A stretch of 64,000 bases of DNA from Fasciolopsis buskii (lineage: Eukaryota > Platyhelminthes > Trematoda > Plagiorchiida > Fasciolidae). The position numbers and the translations under genes were made by a program. Location of the stretch: positions 127,923-191,922 of the forward strand of contig LUCM01002402.1 of NCBI GenBank assembly GCA_008360955.1. The letters are read 5' to 3'. Below the pieces are notes generated by a model. That model was not told the origin of the DNA. It was given only the letters and a program-made list of their open reading frames with translations, and searched no databases. Each line of letters opens with the position of its first letter. Positions within the stretch are counted from its first letter, which is position 1. Shown here piece after piece: positions 12,601-25,445 of this stretch.

Positions 12601-13327
12601 ATTCAAACCATTTGGAACACGATTATGGTTCATGAATTCAATTCAGGTGAATGAACATGTGTCTAAATCGGCCTCGCACACGACTGCACAAGTTGAAAAG
12701 GTTTACGAAGAATGGCCACCAAAAGCGATATTGAAATTCAGCACTCAAAATTACCAAGACCGTAAACTATACTTTTTTCCATTTTGGGGCAGTATTGTAC
12801 GTGGCGTTGAGTAGAAAAATCATGTCGCGGATATAGACGGCTTAAGATCCGTCAGGACGGTTTATAGAAAAATGCCTGCCAAGTACGGAAGAGTGTTTCG
12901 AATGCAAACACCAGGTAAACTAAAGATAAATTCAAGATGAAAGAAGTTGGCGATAGAGAACTTTGTCCAAAATATGCATCTTGATATGATAAGTAAGTAG
13001 GAAACAAATTTCTCTTTGACTTGGCCATCTGAGATTTGGTTTAATTGAAGTGCTGTGTCACGTGAAAGTTCAGTTCCAACATTACGATTCGTTTGCGGCT
13101 GAGTGCGACGCAGTGATAATACGAGAGAATAGCACGAGTGAACAAAGTAGATAGGCCACAAGTGTGAAAGAGTATTGCTGCTGATATTATTATTATTTCC
13201 AGTACTACCATACCCATTTTTTTAATGCATATAACAAAAATTTAATCACAAAGCAACAATGCGATCGTTAAGTGCTCTTGTCTAATAAGACATCTTGGAG
13301 ATTACTTTGCTCCATCTTATCACTCAC
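9689..13327 (-). other. Intron of the FN3 gene with retroelement debris
   Basis: A 3.6-kb intron. It contains a broken LINE reverse transcriptase on the minus strand at about 11090-11400 (listed separately) and a 115-codon plus-strand open frame at 10697-11041 without recognisable domains, likely repeat debris. The rest shows nothing that I can name. Confidence 0.6.
11090..11400 (-). mobile_element. LINE reverse transcriptase remnant
   Basis: On the minus strand a frame ends KFRADNGWLDQIFIAR, like the 'FR..RGC.DQIF.LR' motif that precedes the first catalytic aspartate in LINE reverse transcriptases. After a stop and a frame change the text continues LDIQAAFDSV, which matches 'FLDI.AAFDSV', the motif with the first catalytic Asp. 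The order and spacing fit non-LTR retrotransposon RT fingers and palm. Frameshifts and lost flanks show a dead fragment. The clade is uncertain; it reads differently from the RTE piece at the left edge. Confidence 0.65.
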
Positions 13328-13606
13328 CTTGATTTCCAGCGATAAAATAAATCGGTTCAGATTCGTCAGACAATCCGCAGGCGTTTCGAGCGCTGATTGT
13401 CACTACGTACGCACGGTCACATTCAAGATCTATTACGTCTATTCTGGGGAACAAAACTGCATAATCTCTCTGTTGATTTGTAATCACATCGATAATTTTG
13501 ATTTGATATATTTTCACAATTTCTCCGGGTGGTCCCGAGGACCAGAAGATAACCACAGAGTTACACTCTGGTTCAAGTAGTAATATTGTTGGTTTATTGG
13601 GAACGG
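13328..13606 (-). CDS. FN3-repeat protein, exon with FN3 domain
   Basis: A 279-nt exon, phase 1 at both ends, encodes about 93 residues. The acceptor is CCCTTTCACAG and the donor is GTGAGT (13327-13322). The frame opens AVPNKPTILLLEPE and carries the strand-B Trp in SVVIFWSSGPPGE. The F strand is AYVVTISARNACGLSDESEP, the most textbook 'Y.V.I.A.N..G.S..S.P' stretch in the window. The domain is almost certainly extracellular. Open frames on the plus strand over the same bases are shadows. Confidence 0.9.
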
Positions 13607-16600
13607 CTGTGAAAGGGATGTTGGCGAGGCGAAATGGAAAGAATCAAAGGTCATGTATATTTGAAAACCGGATACCATCCAACTGAAAAAATGAATGTCG
13701 ATTCGTTGAAAGATTAGGTTCCAGGTTTTCCATTCTACATTGCGGATGTATATCAGGAGAGACAGATGCACAGCGATGCCGCAGACTACCATTTAGGATC
13801 ACGTATGCACAAACACACTGCAGTACGTGAGTTCAGAAGTGTTTTATTGTAACTCAGTCATCGTGCGGGCACATAACACCATGCTAGCCTTTCTATTCCG
13901 CAAACATCTGTTGATTCGGTTGCGAAGAAAAGTTTGTATTGGAAAAATAAGAGGCAAGCAAACAAACGCTAACTTTAGCTTGAATCGGATGAAAGTCACT
14001 GATTTTTGGCATTCACAAGCACATTTCTGCACGTCTGTTACGAGTCGTCACTATATCACGACGATCATCATAACATATCTACAGCTTCCCGTAATGTTAT
14101 CTATTGCTTAATGAGTTCCAACTGAAGATTCATTCAGATCCGGGTGCGCATTTGCTTCACATGTAACAAGTTAATCCAAATATCTTATTCATTATTCAAA
14201 GAGGTTAGGGCAAACATAACGAACTAGATCGTTTCATATTGATTAGAGTCAAAACAATTGGAATCTGTTATTGTGATATGATCACAAAACATATTGCTTC
14301 TCTGATAATTTGAAGTCAGTTGGCTCGTTTTTATAGTTATGTGTGAGTTACGTTCGAGGCGCAGAACACAAGCCAATTTATTGATTCCGTGGCAATCAGC
14401 TAATTCAAACCATGTATCGCTTTCACCACCAAAATCCGGGTAAAATAAACCAGGTTGAATTGTCATTGGTGAACAGGTGCATCCACTCCTATGTGGTATT
14501 CAAACTTCTGGTTATCCGAAAACATAGGATACTCTCGGAAATTAGTTTGTACCGATTAAACGGAAAATATTTGCTCTACTGGTCCTTTGAAATGGATTGG
14601 TTCCCGCAGTTCAGTAAGAGCGTCTAATAGACAGTTTACCTTATGAGATTAACTGCAGCAACTCGTTCACAGTAGGCCGTTTACATATGGACCCTCACAT
14701 CCTGTTTTAATCCCGGCTTGCCAAAATGTTGAACATTTCGAAGGCATAGTCACGAATGATGTTAGATCCCATCTCTCGAACAGCACATGTACGTGGTGAG
14801 ATGCACAAGCCCAATGCTGTGTGACTACTAAATGCAATTCATGCATTCTTTTGGCCAATTGTAAAACAATCTGGTTTGTGTATGTTCTTGATAGCGTACG
14901 TATGCGCTCAGTGTACCGCCAGCTGAGTGGTCACGTATTGCAGTCAAAATTGCTAGAACCATCACCTTTTAGCAATTGGAATTCACATAACGTTGAGCAC
15001 TGTAATTAGAAATCAACTCATTGGGCTTTACATGTCACAACTTCTTTGCTAACAAACGCTGGTGCCCCAGGATCACTTGAGTTTAGATTAGTGCAAAGCC
15101 GACAATGACTCCGCGTACATAAGCAGCAAAATTATTAAATTATCATACTTATTGCCGCCATCGGTTACCACAACAAAGATCGGAAGCAGTACTGAGATTT
15201 AGAAATCCCAGCCGCGGTGTGTGTTTATATAGTGCAATATGTATGACTTGTCAGTTTGATTGACTGACTGGCCATCAGATTGCATCTTTCACTCAAAAGT
15301 ATCAGGCCATTCGTTAGTCCGAACATTCCGGAAGCGTCAGCCTCGCTTTGTACTGTCACTGGACCTCAGCAGTGATGCCAATCCCCCACCACAGAGCTTG
15401 AACGCGGGACTGCCAAATGGAAGACAAATGTATTACCAGTGCGCCGCCAGTTCCTGTTTAGGCTAATATGAGTTGCACGACTAGGTTTGTTCAGATGTCT
15501 TCAGTGGCACCCAGCAGTGCCAAAGGCCTTGAAGGAAGTTAACGGAACATGTGCCACTAACCTCAATTGAAAGCTGTCCCACCAAGTCGGGTCTTCACGA
15601 CAGTGTGCACAGATGTCCCCATCAACCTACCTGGAGTGTGATATTCATCTAGTTCTCACAATCACTTACGAGTCGGGTGTGAGATTGGTGTTACACTGCT
15701 TGACTGACTTAACCCGGCAATCCTGGTTATTCTTCATGGTAGCTATTGACGCACTAGTGATGCACAGGACCACTGTTAGTATCGGTTGTTTCTGCAGAAT
15801 TTTTATTCTTGTCTGTTCCAATAATCAGTAATCTTGTTCAACCTTTGCTGTTGCTCTGCTATAGTAGAAATCACAGGTTTCATTGTAGGTTAACATTACC
15901 TATGCGAGTGATGACTCCTCTCGCTGTGTACCCAGAGGTGTCCCTTGCCAGCCATGTTCCCCTTTTCTTACCCTCTCAGAGAAATCTGAACCGAGCTCCA
16001 CTTAGCTCAGGCATCCGTTTCCATTTTCGAACACGGATGACAAATTAAACTTTAAGAATGAAACTTTTTAGTCTAGTGGATACCTAGTAAAACACATTCG
16101 GAGGGGTTTTAAATCATAATGACTTAAGCCACAGTTGAAAGGTCATCTCAACTAAAAGTTCAAGCTAGTCAAATGAATCAAAATAGATATTATCCTAAAG
16201 TTACTGCCTGGGAATGATTCATTCGGCAAAATGATTTATAAGCACCTGAGGGCGACAACTGATCCCACTTTGCATGCAGGTGACCCGGTCATCGTTTGAC
16301 CAACACACAAAGAGCAACGAAGCCAATGAAATGTTCACAGTCTTTCGTCACCAGAGCAGACCGTGTCTTCCAATTCACAAGCACATTTCCAGCTGGTCCC
16401 AGAGACAGATCAGAGGGTTAGTTACGTCGCCGAATGGTTGAACGTAATTGAGCGTGACTTCAAAAACAATGCACATCCAGTTCGTGACAATGGCATCGTT
16501 CACTAAGCCTTCGTAACGAGGTTACCAATTACATTTATGATTGACTAAACATATAGTTTCAGCTCCACTAATCCGTTAAAAGTCAAATACAATACGACAA

Positions 16601-17043
16601 ACAAAATTGTTCAGATATGGTGATGCATTATCCATTGTGAATTACAAATCTGATAATACCTTACTTGTCCGGCTTAGCTGAATAGTTGGACATTTTCCTC
16701 CTAATTTACGCTGCCGTTTTATGATTCGGCGTCTATTCCCGCTACGTTTCCGTCGTCACTGATTATTTTATTGACTAATTAAACACCCATACTGACAGTA
16801 ATATGCAGATTTAAGGAAGCAGCCAGGCGGTTCGTATTACATCAGTGAAACCCATGCTTCCAAACTCTTTGATCAAATATTTCTCTGGTTATTTCGTTAT
16901 TAAGAGCTTGCACTGCTCATTTCAGTTTCTAACTATGCCATTTTTCTATTCTAATATCAGTTACAGTATTATAAATTTACTGAAAAATCTAGCCACAAAA
17001 ACTCCAATGATGCTAAGAAAATCAGATTTGGATCAGCGCATAC
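13607..17043 (-). other. Intron of the FN3 gene
   Basis: A 3.4-kb intron with no recognised repeat or exon. A minus-strand open frame at 14224-14466 was considered as an exon but lacks phase-compatible splice sites. Confidence 0.6.
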
Positions 17044-17340
17044 CTGTGGGTTGTAAGTGCACGCTGCGTGTGACTGGGTTCGAGTTTGTCGTAGCCGTGA
17101 GCATTACAATCCAGACGGTGTACCAAACGCATGCTCTGGCCGAATTAATGATGTACTTATCGGTATATTTTGGAAGACGTATGCGTTTGTGTTCATTGTC
17201 CGATGAGTGGTAACCAAAAAAGAATTCAGTTCCATTTGGGCTTTTCCAAGTGACTTCGATTTTGTTCCCCCCTAGCGGCGTCAAATTTAGATCGGAAATA
17301 TCTAAAACCAAACGGAACAAAAGGACTTCTCGATCTGGGT
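17044..17340 (-). CDS. FN3-repeat protein, exon with divergent FN3 domain
   Basis: A 297-nt exon, phase 1 at both ends, encodes about 99 residues. The acceptor is GTTTTTTAAG and the donor is GTATGC (17043-17038). The frame begins DPDREVLLF, then LNLTPLGGNKIEVTW with the strand-B Trp, SPNGTEFFFGYHS, and the F strand as VWYTVWIVMLTATTNS. The N-terminal strand lacks the usual Pro-x-x-Pro, so it is a divergent repeat. It resembles the next upstream domain in having a 'W.SP.GTE' segment after strand B, which suggests that these two arose from each other by duplication. Confidence 0.85.
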
Positions 17341-20300
17341 CTTAAAAAACGGTGGTTTGTGGACGTTTGTTCTCATTTGAGCTCAGATGCTGCACGGAAA
17401 ATCACTTCCTAAGAGCTGGTCGGACTGCCTGTAAAGTAACCAGGTGGACTCAAGTGTACCTGGTGACCTACTGGAAGAGGCACGAGTAAATGTCAACGAT
17501 TCTTTATCCACTTTTATTTGTTGGATTTCTGAAAAATCAGTGTACAGTTGTTTAACAGACACATACGACATCAGATCCATTTTCTGTTGCTAGGATTGAG
17601 GATGTGATAAGATGTTAAATGTATGTTCAAATACAACTACAGACATAAACATTCCTGATTCAAAAACAAAGCTGCAACACAAATCACTCGTTTAGAACTG
17701 GGCGGTAGGCAACAAACGTACATAAGTAATATTGGTCAATCAGTTGGTAGCATTCAAGTTACTAAAACAGAATCGTCGACCGGAGACGGTGAATTAGAGA
17801 TAAACGAGAAAATGGGGTGTTTTCATGAATATTTTAGTTAGTCTTCACACCAAACTTCTCCAAAAGTTGATTACCATCAATAAAGCGAGATGGCACTACA
17901 TTCTAAAATCGCCATACTGGAAGCCCCAGGACCGGTTAATAGCGTGAAAGTTTACACAAAGATGGTAACAGTCAAAGTTAGGTTTTCTTCACTACAACTG
18001 GGCCCTTGCAGTGCGAGCTAGGTAAGCTGTCGGACAAGTTAAGGTGTAACTGTGAAAGAAATATGAACAAACCAAGCTCGGTAATCTAAAATAGTGTGTA
18101 TGTGAGGTAGTGTGGCAGTGGTAACCCGCTTGCCTTCCATTTGGAAACCTGGGATTCAAGCTTTGGGTTTTACGGAGAATGTGCAGCTGTAATTAGTTCT
18201 AATAAGAGCATAACTCGTTTCTAATGCCGCTGGAGTGTACGACTGACTGGATGAGATAAGATTTTTCAGGAAAGGATGCAGTTAAGCACGTAAACATCAA
18301 CTTTACGTACTGCTCACAAGTAACCGTGGGCTAATTATGATCAGATATTGAGTAAATATTCGGATCCAACGCGTTGGAAATCAAGACCGTCGGGAGTTAC
18401 ATGTTTAGCGGTTGCCGAAAAAATTCACTGCTCTCTGCGTTTCTCGATTTGGTTATTAGGTTTGTGGTCACCGCGTAGTTCACTTAATGAATTAGAGTGC
18501 AAACCCACCCAGGCATCGTTCCTGTTCATATGAATCAGTGAACCTTTGGCGACGGTACATAAGCAGACTTTCCTCGGTTCGTTGGAACGGTTCTTAGCAT
18601 GGATCAGCATTCGATTTTTTCCATTGAAATGCGAAAGATGAACTCTAAAATTTTTTGGGGACATGGTAAGGGATGAAAACGCATCAGAGCGAGAGAGATA
18701 ACGACCATAATAATGTCCCTGTCGATATGTTTCCATGTTGCAGTTCTAAACGTAGTGTGTCCCAGCTCTGCAGGTACTCACACATCACCGTTAGGGACAT
18801 GAATGAAGTCGAGGTAGCTCCAGATACTTATCACTGACGGAATCCCTCTAACGGGGATCAAGTAGGCCACTTTTGACGGTGACCCTTGGGTGTATTGTCC
18901 GGCGATATGAAACCTACGCAGGTGATAAAGCCTTTAAGGAAGTTTAGCGCCTCCCATACCTCACTGACTTCTGACAGCGTTGAACCAGATAAGATAGAGC
19001 ACGACTTTTTGGACCGTCTAACCACGTGGCCAATGACATATTACAGAGCCTCCAAGCTAGCACAATTATTGTCAACTTGGTGAAGGTTCTCTCTGAAAGA
19101 GTCATCCAAGTGGAATTCGGCTTGATAGCATTGTCACAAATGAACGAAAAAGCAAACATGAATTTTATTGGCGCCCGAAGATAGTCTCTGTTTGTGAGTG
19201 CCTCTGCGAGAACTCTCTGCGCAGTAATCCGTAAAGTCAATCAAAGGAGCTTAATGACAATAATCGCTATCATATCTGGTGAAAATCCCTAAGGTTAAGT
19301 ACTTGGAAATTCGCAGTCTTATCACTGACAATGAAAATTGTTTGGGACGCAACCGATGAAGCACTTTTGCAGAATACTTTTCAGAAAATATTTCCATTTC
19401 GAAGAAGCCAATTATTGGCAATACTAGACCAATGAGTCTAGCAAATTAAGTGAACAATTATAGAAGTAGGGTCGACTTTGCCAGGCACTTGTGTATGCCA
19501 TGTTTTGAGTTAGCAGTTGTGCACTTGGTGACACAGACTATTGACCGATTTGATTCTCTGAACTCCATGATCGGGGTGAATGGTTACAGGGACGGAGGAA
19601 TGTATACTCATCGACGTGTGATAAACTTTGAGTTATTGATCGTTGTGCAGCCGGAACATCAGCTGAACACAGCGAAATGAAAAATTCCTGCCGAAATGTG
19701 TAAAATCTTAAAATTCCGAGCCATACGCTTCATTGTTTTCTTTTCTGTTTTCTCAGGTGAACTGATTGACACATTTTGGTTGGTACCTCGGATACATTTT
19801 GCGACGTTTGCAAGAAAGGCTGTATGAGCCGTCGGTCGGTGAATTCGAGTGCCTTTATCTGGGATTTTCGTGTTTCTTTAATAGCTGGACAAAATACTAT
19901 GCAATAAGAAAAACTCACCTGTAGTCCAGGTGAACTTTGGTTTGACGAAAAAAGGTCAAGGGACAAATAATGTTTAGGACTTGCAAACCCATTCATCCGG
20001 TGCACTTGGAGAATGGACCAAATATTTCCAAATCTCATTGGTTCACCTAATCACCATTAGCTCTCGGTTCTCCCAGGACGATATTTCACTGTGCTCGTAA
20101 GCTACGCGCTTCCATGTACATGCCAGTAAGTTCGCTTTCCCACCGGCCATTGAGTAACTCGCATGTCTTTTCAAGAAAGCTGGAATGCAGAATGCACGTG
20201 ACGGTATGCTCGGCCTGCTGGTCCTAGTCTGTGCAAATTGTTTCTTTGATCAGCAAACTTTGACAACAAATAGGTCAACTCCACTTTATGAATTGTACAA

Positions 20301-21632
20301 AAAATCTGGCAAATAGATGAGTTCATGAATAGCTGCCAAGCCCTGGTGTGCAATCATGTTTAACGTCGACAAAAAAAACTGGATCTCAGTTAAGTTGCTT
20401 TTAGTTGTCAGTGTGGTGGCCAAAGTTTGAAAACCAAGGGAAAAGATCACGTCAACCGTACCAAATGAAGAACACATGCTTTACAAAATTTATTTTGCAG
20501 TTATTGCTCCTTTTATAAGCAGTTTCATCTGTATGATGTGTTCTAATGATCTGCAACCATCCATGGATTTCAGTTATTGTCATGCGGTTTTTCTGATCAC
20601 AGATAACCAATTTGATTCATCATTGTCTACCCATTATAAAGCTGAAAAATGATTTCAACCTAAACGGGAATGAGAAGTTGCAAGAATTTTCATGGAAATA
20701 AGTGTACGATCATAATATACATGCCAAGTCTTTCGACCCGAAATCTCTTCAGTATACATTATCTCGCTAAATCTTCGAACAGCTTTCCTCTACTGTTACC
20801 TATAGTGATGTTGCTGATCACTTGAGACTGTGGAAGTCACGTTGGAATTAGGGAGAATGTACATCGCGAAAAGACATCAACATCAGTCAACACTACCTAA
20901 ACAGTACCCGAATTTCTTATCAATCTCTCCAACACTTCATCTTCTCAGATGCGCAATGAAAAATCACTTTTAATCGATGTATTCTCTTAATCGGATCCAC
21001 ATGATCAAATGTCACGAATTTGATCTTAAAACACATCGCATTGCCAATGAGGCTCGGTTTCCCTCTATCTTATTCTGTATTTCCTAATGGTTGACTTTTC
21101 AGATCAAGGAGTGAGGGCCCAGTTTGAATTTTCATTAACAGAACGAAACTGCTTGCAGAATGGCACAAGCGTCGTTCGCAAATCGATGGGAGTTCGCGTC
21201 AAAACCCACTACAACTGTGCTGGTGAGAATGGAAATCTGTTGGTACGAACTACTTTCAAATTATGCCTCGGGTGACCTATCAATCCATTTGTTAATTTGC
21301 TGATTGACTGACACATTTCATCTGGATTACTCAAACAAAATTATCATTCTATCTGCCCAAGAAAAGGACAAACGGAAACTAAGGGTGACAATTTTTCTTG
21401 TTTGAAAATGTTTATCACAATGGCAACAGTTCATCTTGCACTCCAGTAGATCATCCATCACAAATATCTGAATAAATAAACACTGAAGTTTCACTTAGTA
21501 GTATGAAATAAACAAAAGAACAGTAAACAAATCGACGCGGCAGGTAGGCCGGGGATGTTACGGCGCTAAAGAAAACGACTCAGGAATTGTTGTCACATTT
21601 GATGGATGTCAAATTTGTCAAGGTATACTTAC
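17341..21632 (-). other. Intron of the FN3 gene with a SINE
   Basis: A 4.3-kb intron. It holds a SINE at about 18106-18240. A 103-codon minus-strand frame at 18425-18736 follows a fair acceptor but has no clear domain or donor. The remainder shows nothing. Confidence 0.6.
18106..18240 (+). mobile_element. tRNA-derived SINE, copy 2
   Basis: A tRNA-like head on plus: a box A-like GTGGCAGTGGTAAC near 18112-18124 and box B GGGATTCAAGC at 18151-18161. A tail follows with CAGCTG and ATTAGTTCTAATAAG, related to the reverse complement of the tail in the 7.15-kb copy. It sits in an FN3-gene intron, antisense to that gene. Confidence 0.6.
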
Positions 21633-21923
21633 TGGAATATGAAGTGCTGTGTCTGAAAAAAAGTGGCTCACTTTCTTGCAGACCATAATGTTGATACCGT
21701 GTGCGAATGTCGAAGTGAATTATAGTATTCGCCGATAGCTGATTCATCCGATAGGATGTCTGCTTGGTGGACGACACGACAATGACTCCCGTCCCAAAAT
21801 AGTATTGAATGAGAAACTCTAAATTACACGTTGGTTCTGTGCCAAACGGACTGTCCCAAGTGATCACTTGTTTGTGAATAAATACGTCTGGCACCACCGT
21901 CGCATTCATCGGTGGTGGAGGTT
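21633..21923 (-). CDS. FN3-repeat protein, exon with divergent FN3 domain
   Basis: A 291-nt exon, phase 1 at both ends, encodes about 97 residues. The acceptor is TTTCATCCGTAG and the donor is GTAAGT (21632-21627). The frame starts EPPPPMNATVVPD and has the strand-B Trp in KQVITWDSPFGTEP, with the W.SP.GTE motif shared with the next domain downstream. It continues LEFLIQYYFGTG and ends with an F strand IIHFDIRTRYQHYG. The Pro-rich start is the normal A-strand linker. It joins both neighbouring FN3 exons in frame. Confidence 0.87.
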
Positions 21924-24725
21924 CTACGGATGAAATGTAAATTCACGGAGTGGTTTATCGAAATTAGAAATCTAAGCACTGTTGTTTAAATAACCTTTCA
22001 CGAAACAGAATCCTAGACAGCATAAAAGTTTTTTGATTGAACATTTGTCCAAAATAATTCAAACAGTTTGGTCTCACCAAAACAGGAATCTGTTCTGCAT
22101 GTTTTGATTTGAATGCATTGATATTCCTCTTACATCTTAGAGAAAATTGAGTTAGGTGAGGATTTATTTGACAGCCCAGTGCATATAGACTGGTAAAAAA
22201 TTATGAAATAAAGACTGAAATGTTGCTCAAGGCTCCAATAGACAAGCAATAAGTGCTTTTTATTTTATAATAAGAAAGTGGAAGAGACGTCTGTTTTAAT
22301 TCGACCACAAATCCTCAGTCTTTTACATCTTGCAGCTAAATACAGTTCCCATTAGCTCTAGTCGAGTGGTCAAAAAGCTCGTTTATTATTCAAAAGCAAA
22401 CGGTCTTTCATGAGCAACACTCACTCATTGATTCTTTTGTCGGATAATTTGATCCTTTGACATTCATCGACTTTCTGTCGCGGTGTTTTCGATCTGACAA
22501 TCACTTGGCGTAATTACTGGGGGCTTACCGCATCTGTATTGACCTCTGACTCGCACGGCCGTTATGACGAGTCAATACCACCTATTCTTACACCTTCTTC
22601 TTGACACTAATGACCAATACTTGAAGTAGTCGCACCCTGGCTTATAACAATTGGATTCCAATATACATCATACCAAGTTCCTCAAGTTACTACCAGTCCT
22701 ATTTGGTCAGCTGCAAATAATACGATCCTAATGGACCTTTCAAAAGTTAGAGATTAACTTAAGCTTATCTCTGCTTAGCTTATTCAGCCAGCTGCAATTC
22801 ATGTTATCAGATCTTGGTACCTTCAATTCCGTGAGGCCCCAGAATCAACAAAACGGACGACCAGTCATAGATAGCAGAAAGGTGGCTGAAGAACAAAGCT
22901 ATGAAATCTCCCCGAGCTTTAAGTGCTTTCTATGGGTTTTCGCTTGGACTGACAAGGTCGAATTAGTGAATAAAAAATATGAATATTCTCGTCATGTAAT
23001 GTCTTCTAAGGTGCAAACTGTCGTTCAAGGGAGGCACTAAACAACAAACGTTATCCGTCTGACTTAAAGCGCTACTCGATGTATTTTGAATTTCGGCGGT
23101 CGGCAGTTATTCGGTCCCAAAAAATTCTACGTTGGTGTTGCGTCGTGCTGAAGTTCTCTGGCCTTGAGAGACTGTTGTATGAATTTAACTAGCATTTACT
23201 AAGTGTGGATGGAAACCCCAAAACATTAACTTGCATTTTGCCGAGTTCGCATACGAGCTTATTCAATTCACGGTTATTTTTCGCACAGACAAGAAAAACA
23301 AATATGAAGAGATAAAATTCCAAACACAATTTAGCTTTAAGAGTGAATTGAAGTAGATTGACCGAAATGTTTATTTTCAGGGCGGGGACAGAGAAACAAA
23401 AAGTCTACTTCGACTACAAGGGTCAGGGCCTGCAAACGGTGGAGGACGGGCTAAAGGGTCTGAAAAATTCGTGACAAATAATACTCAGTAAGAAAACCGA
23501 CTGGAATTAACAAAGCGACCATAGAAACAAGGGAATAGAGTGCGATAAAAGAAACAGAGCAAGGAACACAATCAGTTAGTCCCTTAACAAAGCCGAAGAC
23601 GTTTGACTTTTTGTAAAACCTAGATCAAAAACACCAGTTTAGGATAAACACTTTCAAATCAGACAATGAGAATACGTGCGGTTGTTGTTTTTCTGCATTC
23701 AGAATAAATCTGCCTAAATCGCGAGCCAATATTCATGTGCTATTCAGGATTTATTAATTTGTCCTCAGTTTATTTAGCAAACAAAAAAGTCTAAAAGTTG
23801 GCTATTTTTCATTCCTACCAACCAAATCGAACCTATGCCCAATATGTTAGAAGAATTCTAATCAATCAACGATTAGTCAAGCAAACGTATTATTTCACCG
23901 GTTATGCTGCAACGTTTCACCGAATTTGCAGGTACAAATGCATTTAGTACTTGCTATCACTGAATATTTAACGATGAAGACTCTTTACCCAGGGTTATTT
24001 ACATACTCCGTTTTTATTTTCAGTTTCTCTGCCAAAGTATTTTAGTCCATATTACAGAATTATTTCATCCACTTGATGGCTAGTTGAAAGGTTCTTAAAT
24101 TTTTTCCAACGATTCGTCAGGCAGTGTCAATATAAAAACTTGCCATTGAACTCTTTGGAGAGTTAAACAGCTGTTTTATCCTTGCTAAGAATCATTTCCA
24201 GTGCATATCCACGGAACCCGCATTCGGTATGTGGCCGGCAAGACCCAGTGACGGATGGGGCTCTTGTATCATCTAGTGTTCACGTCCGCTGAACCTTTGA
24301 GAATTAGCTTGGATAGCAAAACGGCTAAGTCGTTCTACTAGAAATTATTCGCCCCGGAATCGTGCCCAGGTTAGGACGCATTGGATAAGCAGTTGCTGAT
24401 GACTTCCAACACGGATGAAACAGATATGCAACGGTTCTATGGTTTTGAATGGCTACTCCGGTATTGACACTGACTGACAAATAAGTGAAAAATATAAAAT
24501 CAGAATCCTTACTATTGAACACTGTCAAAATTCCTGAATATCACCGTTCCATGCAGTAGATGATTGATTGACATGGACAAGCTTCCGTCAAAAGCAATCC
24601 ATATAAAAGACTATCAGTAGCTTCGAAAATTAATTCTTCGCAAGTGAATGCTCCCGCCATCCTCAAGAAATATGATGGATATTTATTACTGACTTTGCAT
24701 CTTGCGCTCTTCAGAGTTTACTTAC
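21924..24725 (-). other. Intron of the FN3 gene with SINE tail
   Basis: A 2.8-kb intron. Apart from a SINE-related stretch at about 24161-24240, I see no exon or named repeat. Confidence 0.6.
24161..24240 (-). mobile_element. SINE tail, partial copy
   Basis: The plus-strand text ACAGCTGTTTTATCCTTG, then CTAAGAATCATTTCCAGTGC and ATATCCACGGAACCCG, aligns over about 55 bases with 7171-7225 of SINE copy 1, with roughly three quarters of bases the same by eye. The tRNA-like head is not clear here, so this is a decayed or truncated member. Confidence 0.6.
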
Positions 24726-25004
24726 TTGGAGCAAATGGTGTGAAAATTTCAACAACCGGCTCACTGTAGCCGAGTGTATCATTCACCGCGCATAGTTCAA
24801 TCAAGTACTGGACACAAGGTGCCAACGAAATCATGGACTTCTGTTCGTCCCCCGATGTCTCCTCATAATAAACCACAGAGGAATTGTTGAAGACGCGAAT
24901 ACGATATTGATTGGCGTTTGACACGCGACTCCAAGACAGGTGAACTTTTCCATCCCTTTGATTCACTGTGAAATTCCTCGGGAAGTCGAAAGAAGTGTTC
25001 GCAT
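24726..25004 (-). CDS. FN3-repeat protein, exon with FN3 domain (most N-terminal of the array)
   Basis: A 279-nt exon, phase 1 at both ends, encodes about 93 residues. The acceptor is TTTTTACTAAG and the donor is GTAAGT (24725-24720). The frame begins DANTSFDFPRNFTV and continues GKVHLSWSRVSNANQYRIRV, with the strand-B Trp and the C-strand Tyr. The F strand is VQYLIELCAVNDTLGYSEP, ending VEIFTPFAPS. The next exon upstream, with the start codon and signal peptide or further domains, was not found with confidence between here and 32.5 kb. Confidence 0.9.
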
Positions 25005-25365
25005 CTTAGTAAAAACACGAGTGGAAAAAGATCATGTCCGGACGGAAATAAATAACACTATACGGATGGATAAATCAGCAAAACCTTCAGCCTCACGATA
25101 CTTTAAAAATGGGTTTGCATTTTTCCAACTCATTCCCAGTTTCAGTAAATCACGGACGTAATGCATGCAGCCATGGGGCTTGCTACTTATCTAGAATGAA
25201 ACGAGAGGTACTGAAAAGTGGTAAACTTTAGCAAATCGAAACGACTGATCTCATAGGTTTTGGTATTTCGAAACAAATCAAAACCCTTGCATGACTGATC
25301 GCCTTTCATACTTCAATCAACCCACGCAACCCAGGTCCATCAGACAAGAGCTTTGTAATCGTTGC

Positions 25366-25445
25366 ACATCCATCATCCCACCGAAGGTTTGAATCCGGGT
25401 CTTTCGTGTGGTAGGCGCAAGTGTCACCATTGCGCTGCTAGTCAA
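25366..25445 (-). mobile_element. tRNA-derived SINE, copy 3
   Basis: On the minus strand the text AGCAGCGCAATGGTGAC (box A-like, around 25439-25423) is followed about 27 bases on by GGATTCAAACC (box B, 25396-25386). The box A part is nearly the same as in copy 1. The 3' tail is not clearly shared, so the outer end is uncertain. Confidence 0.6.

Noticed and set aside
14224..14466. Minus-strand frame (QPGLFYPDFGGESDTWFELA) as an additional exon
   Set aside because: No acceptor and donor pair gives a phase compatible with the neighbouring phase 1-1 exons.
18425..18736. Minus-strand 103-codon frame as another FN3-type domain
   Set aside because: It lacks the strand-B Trp and F-strand pattern, and no convincing donor was found.
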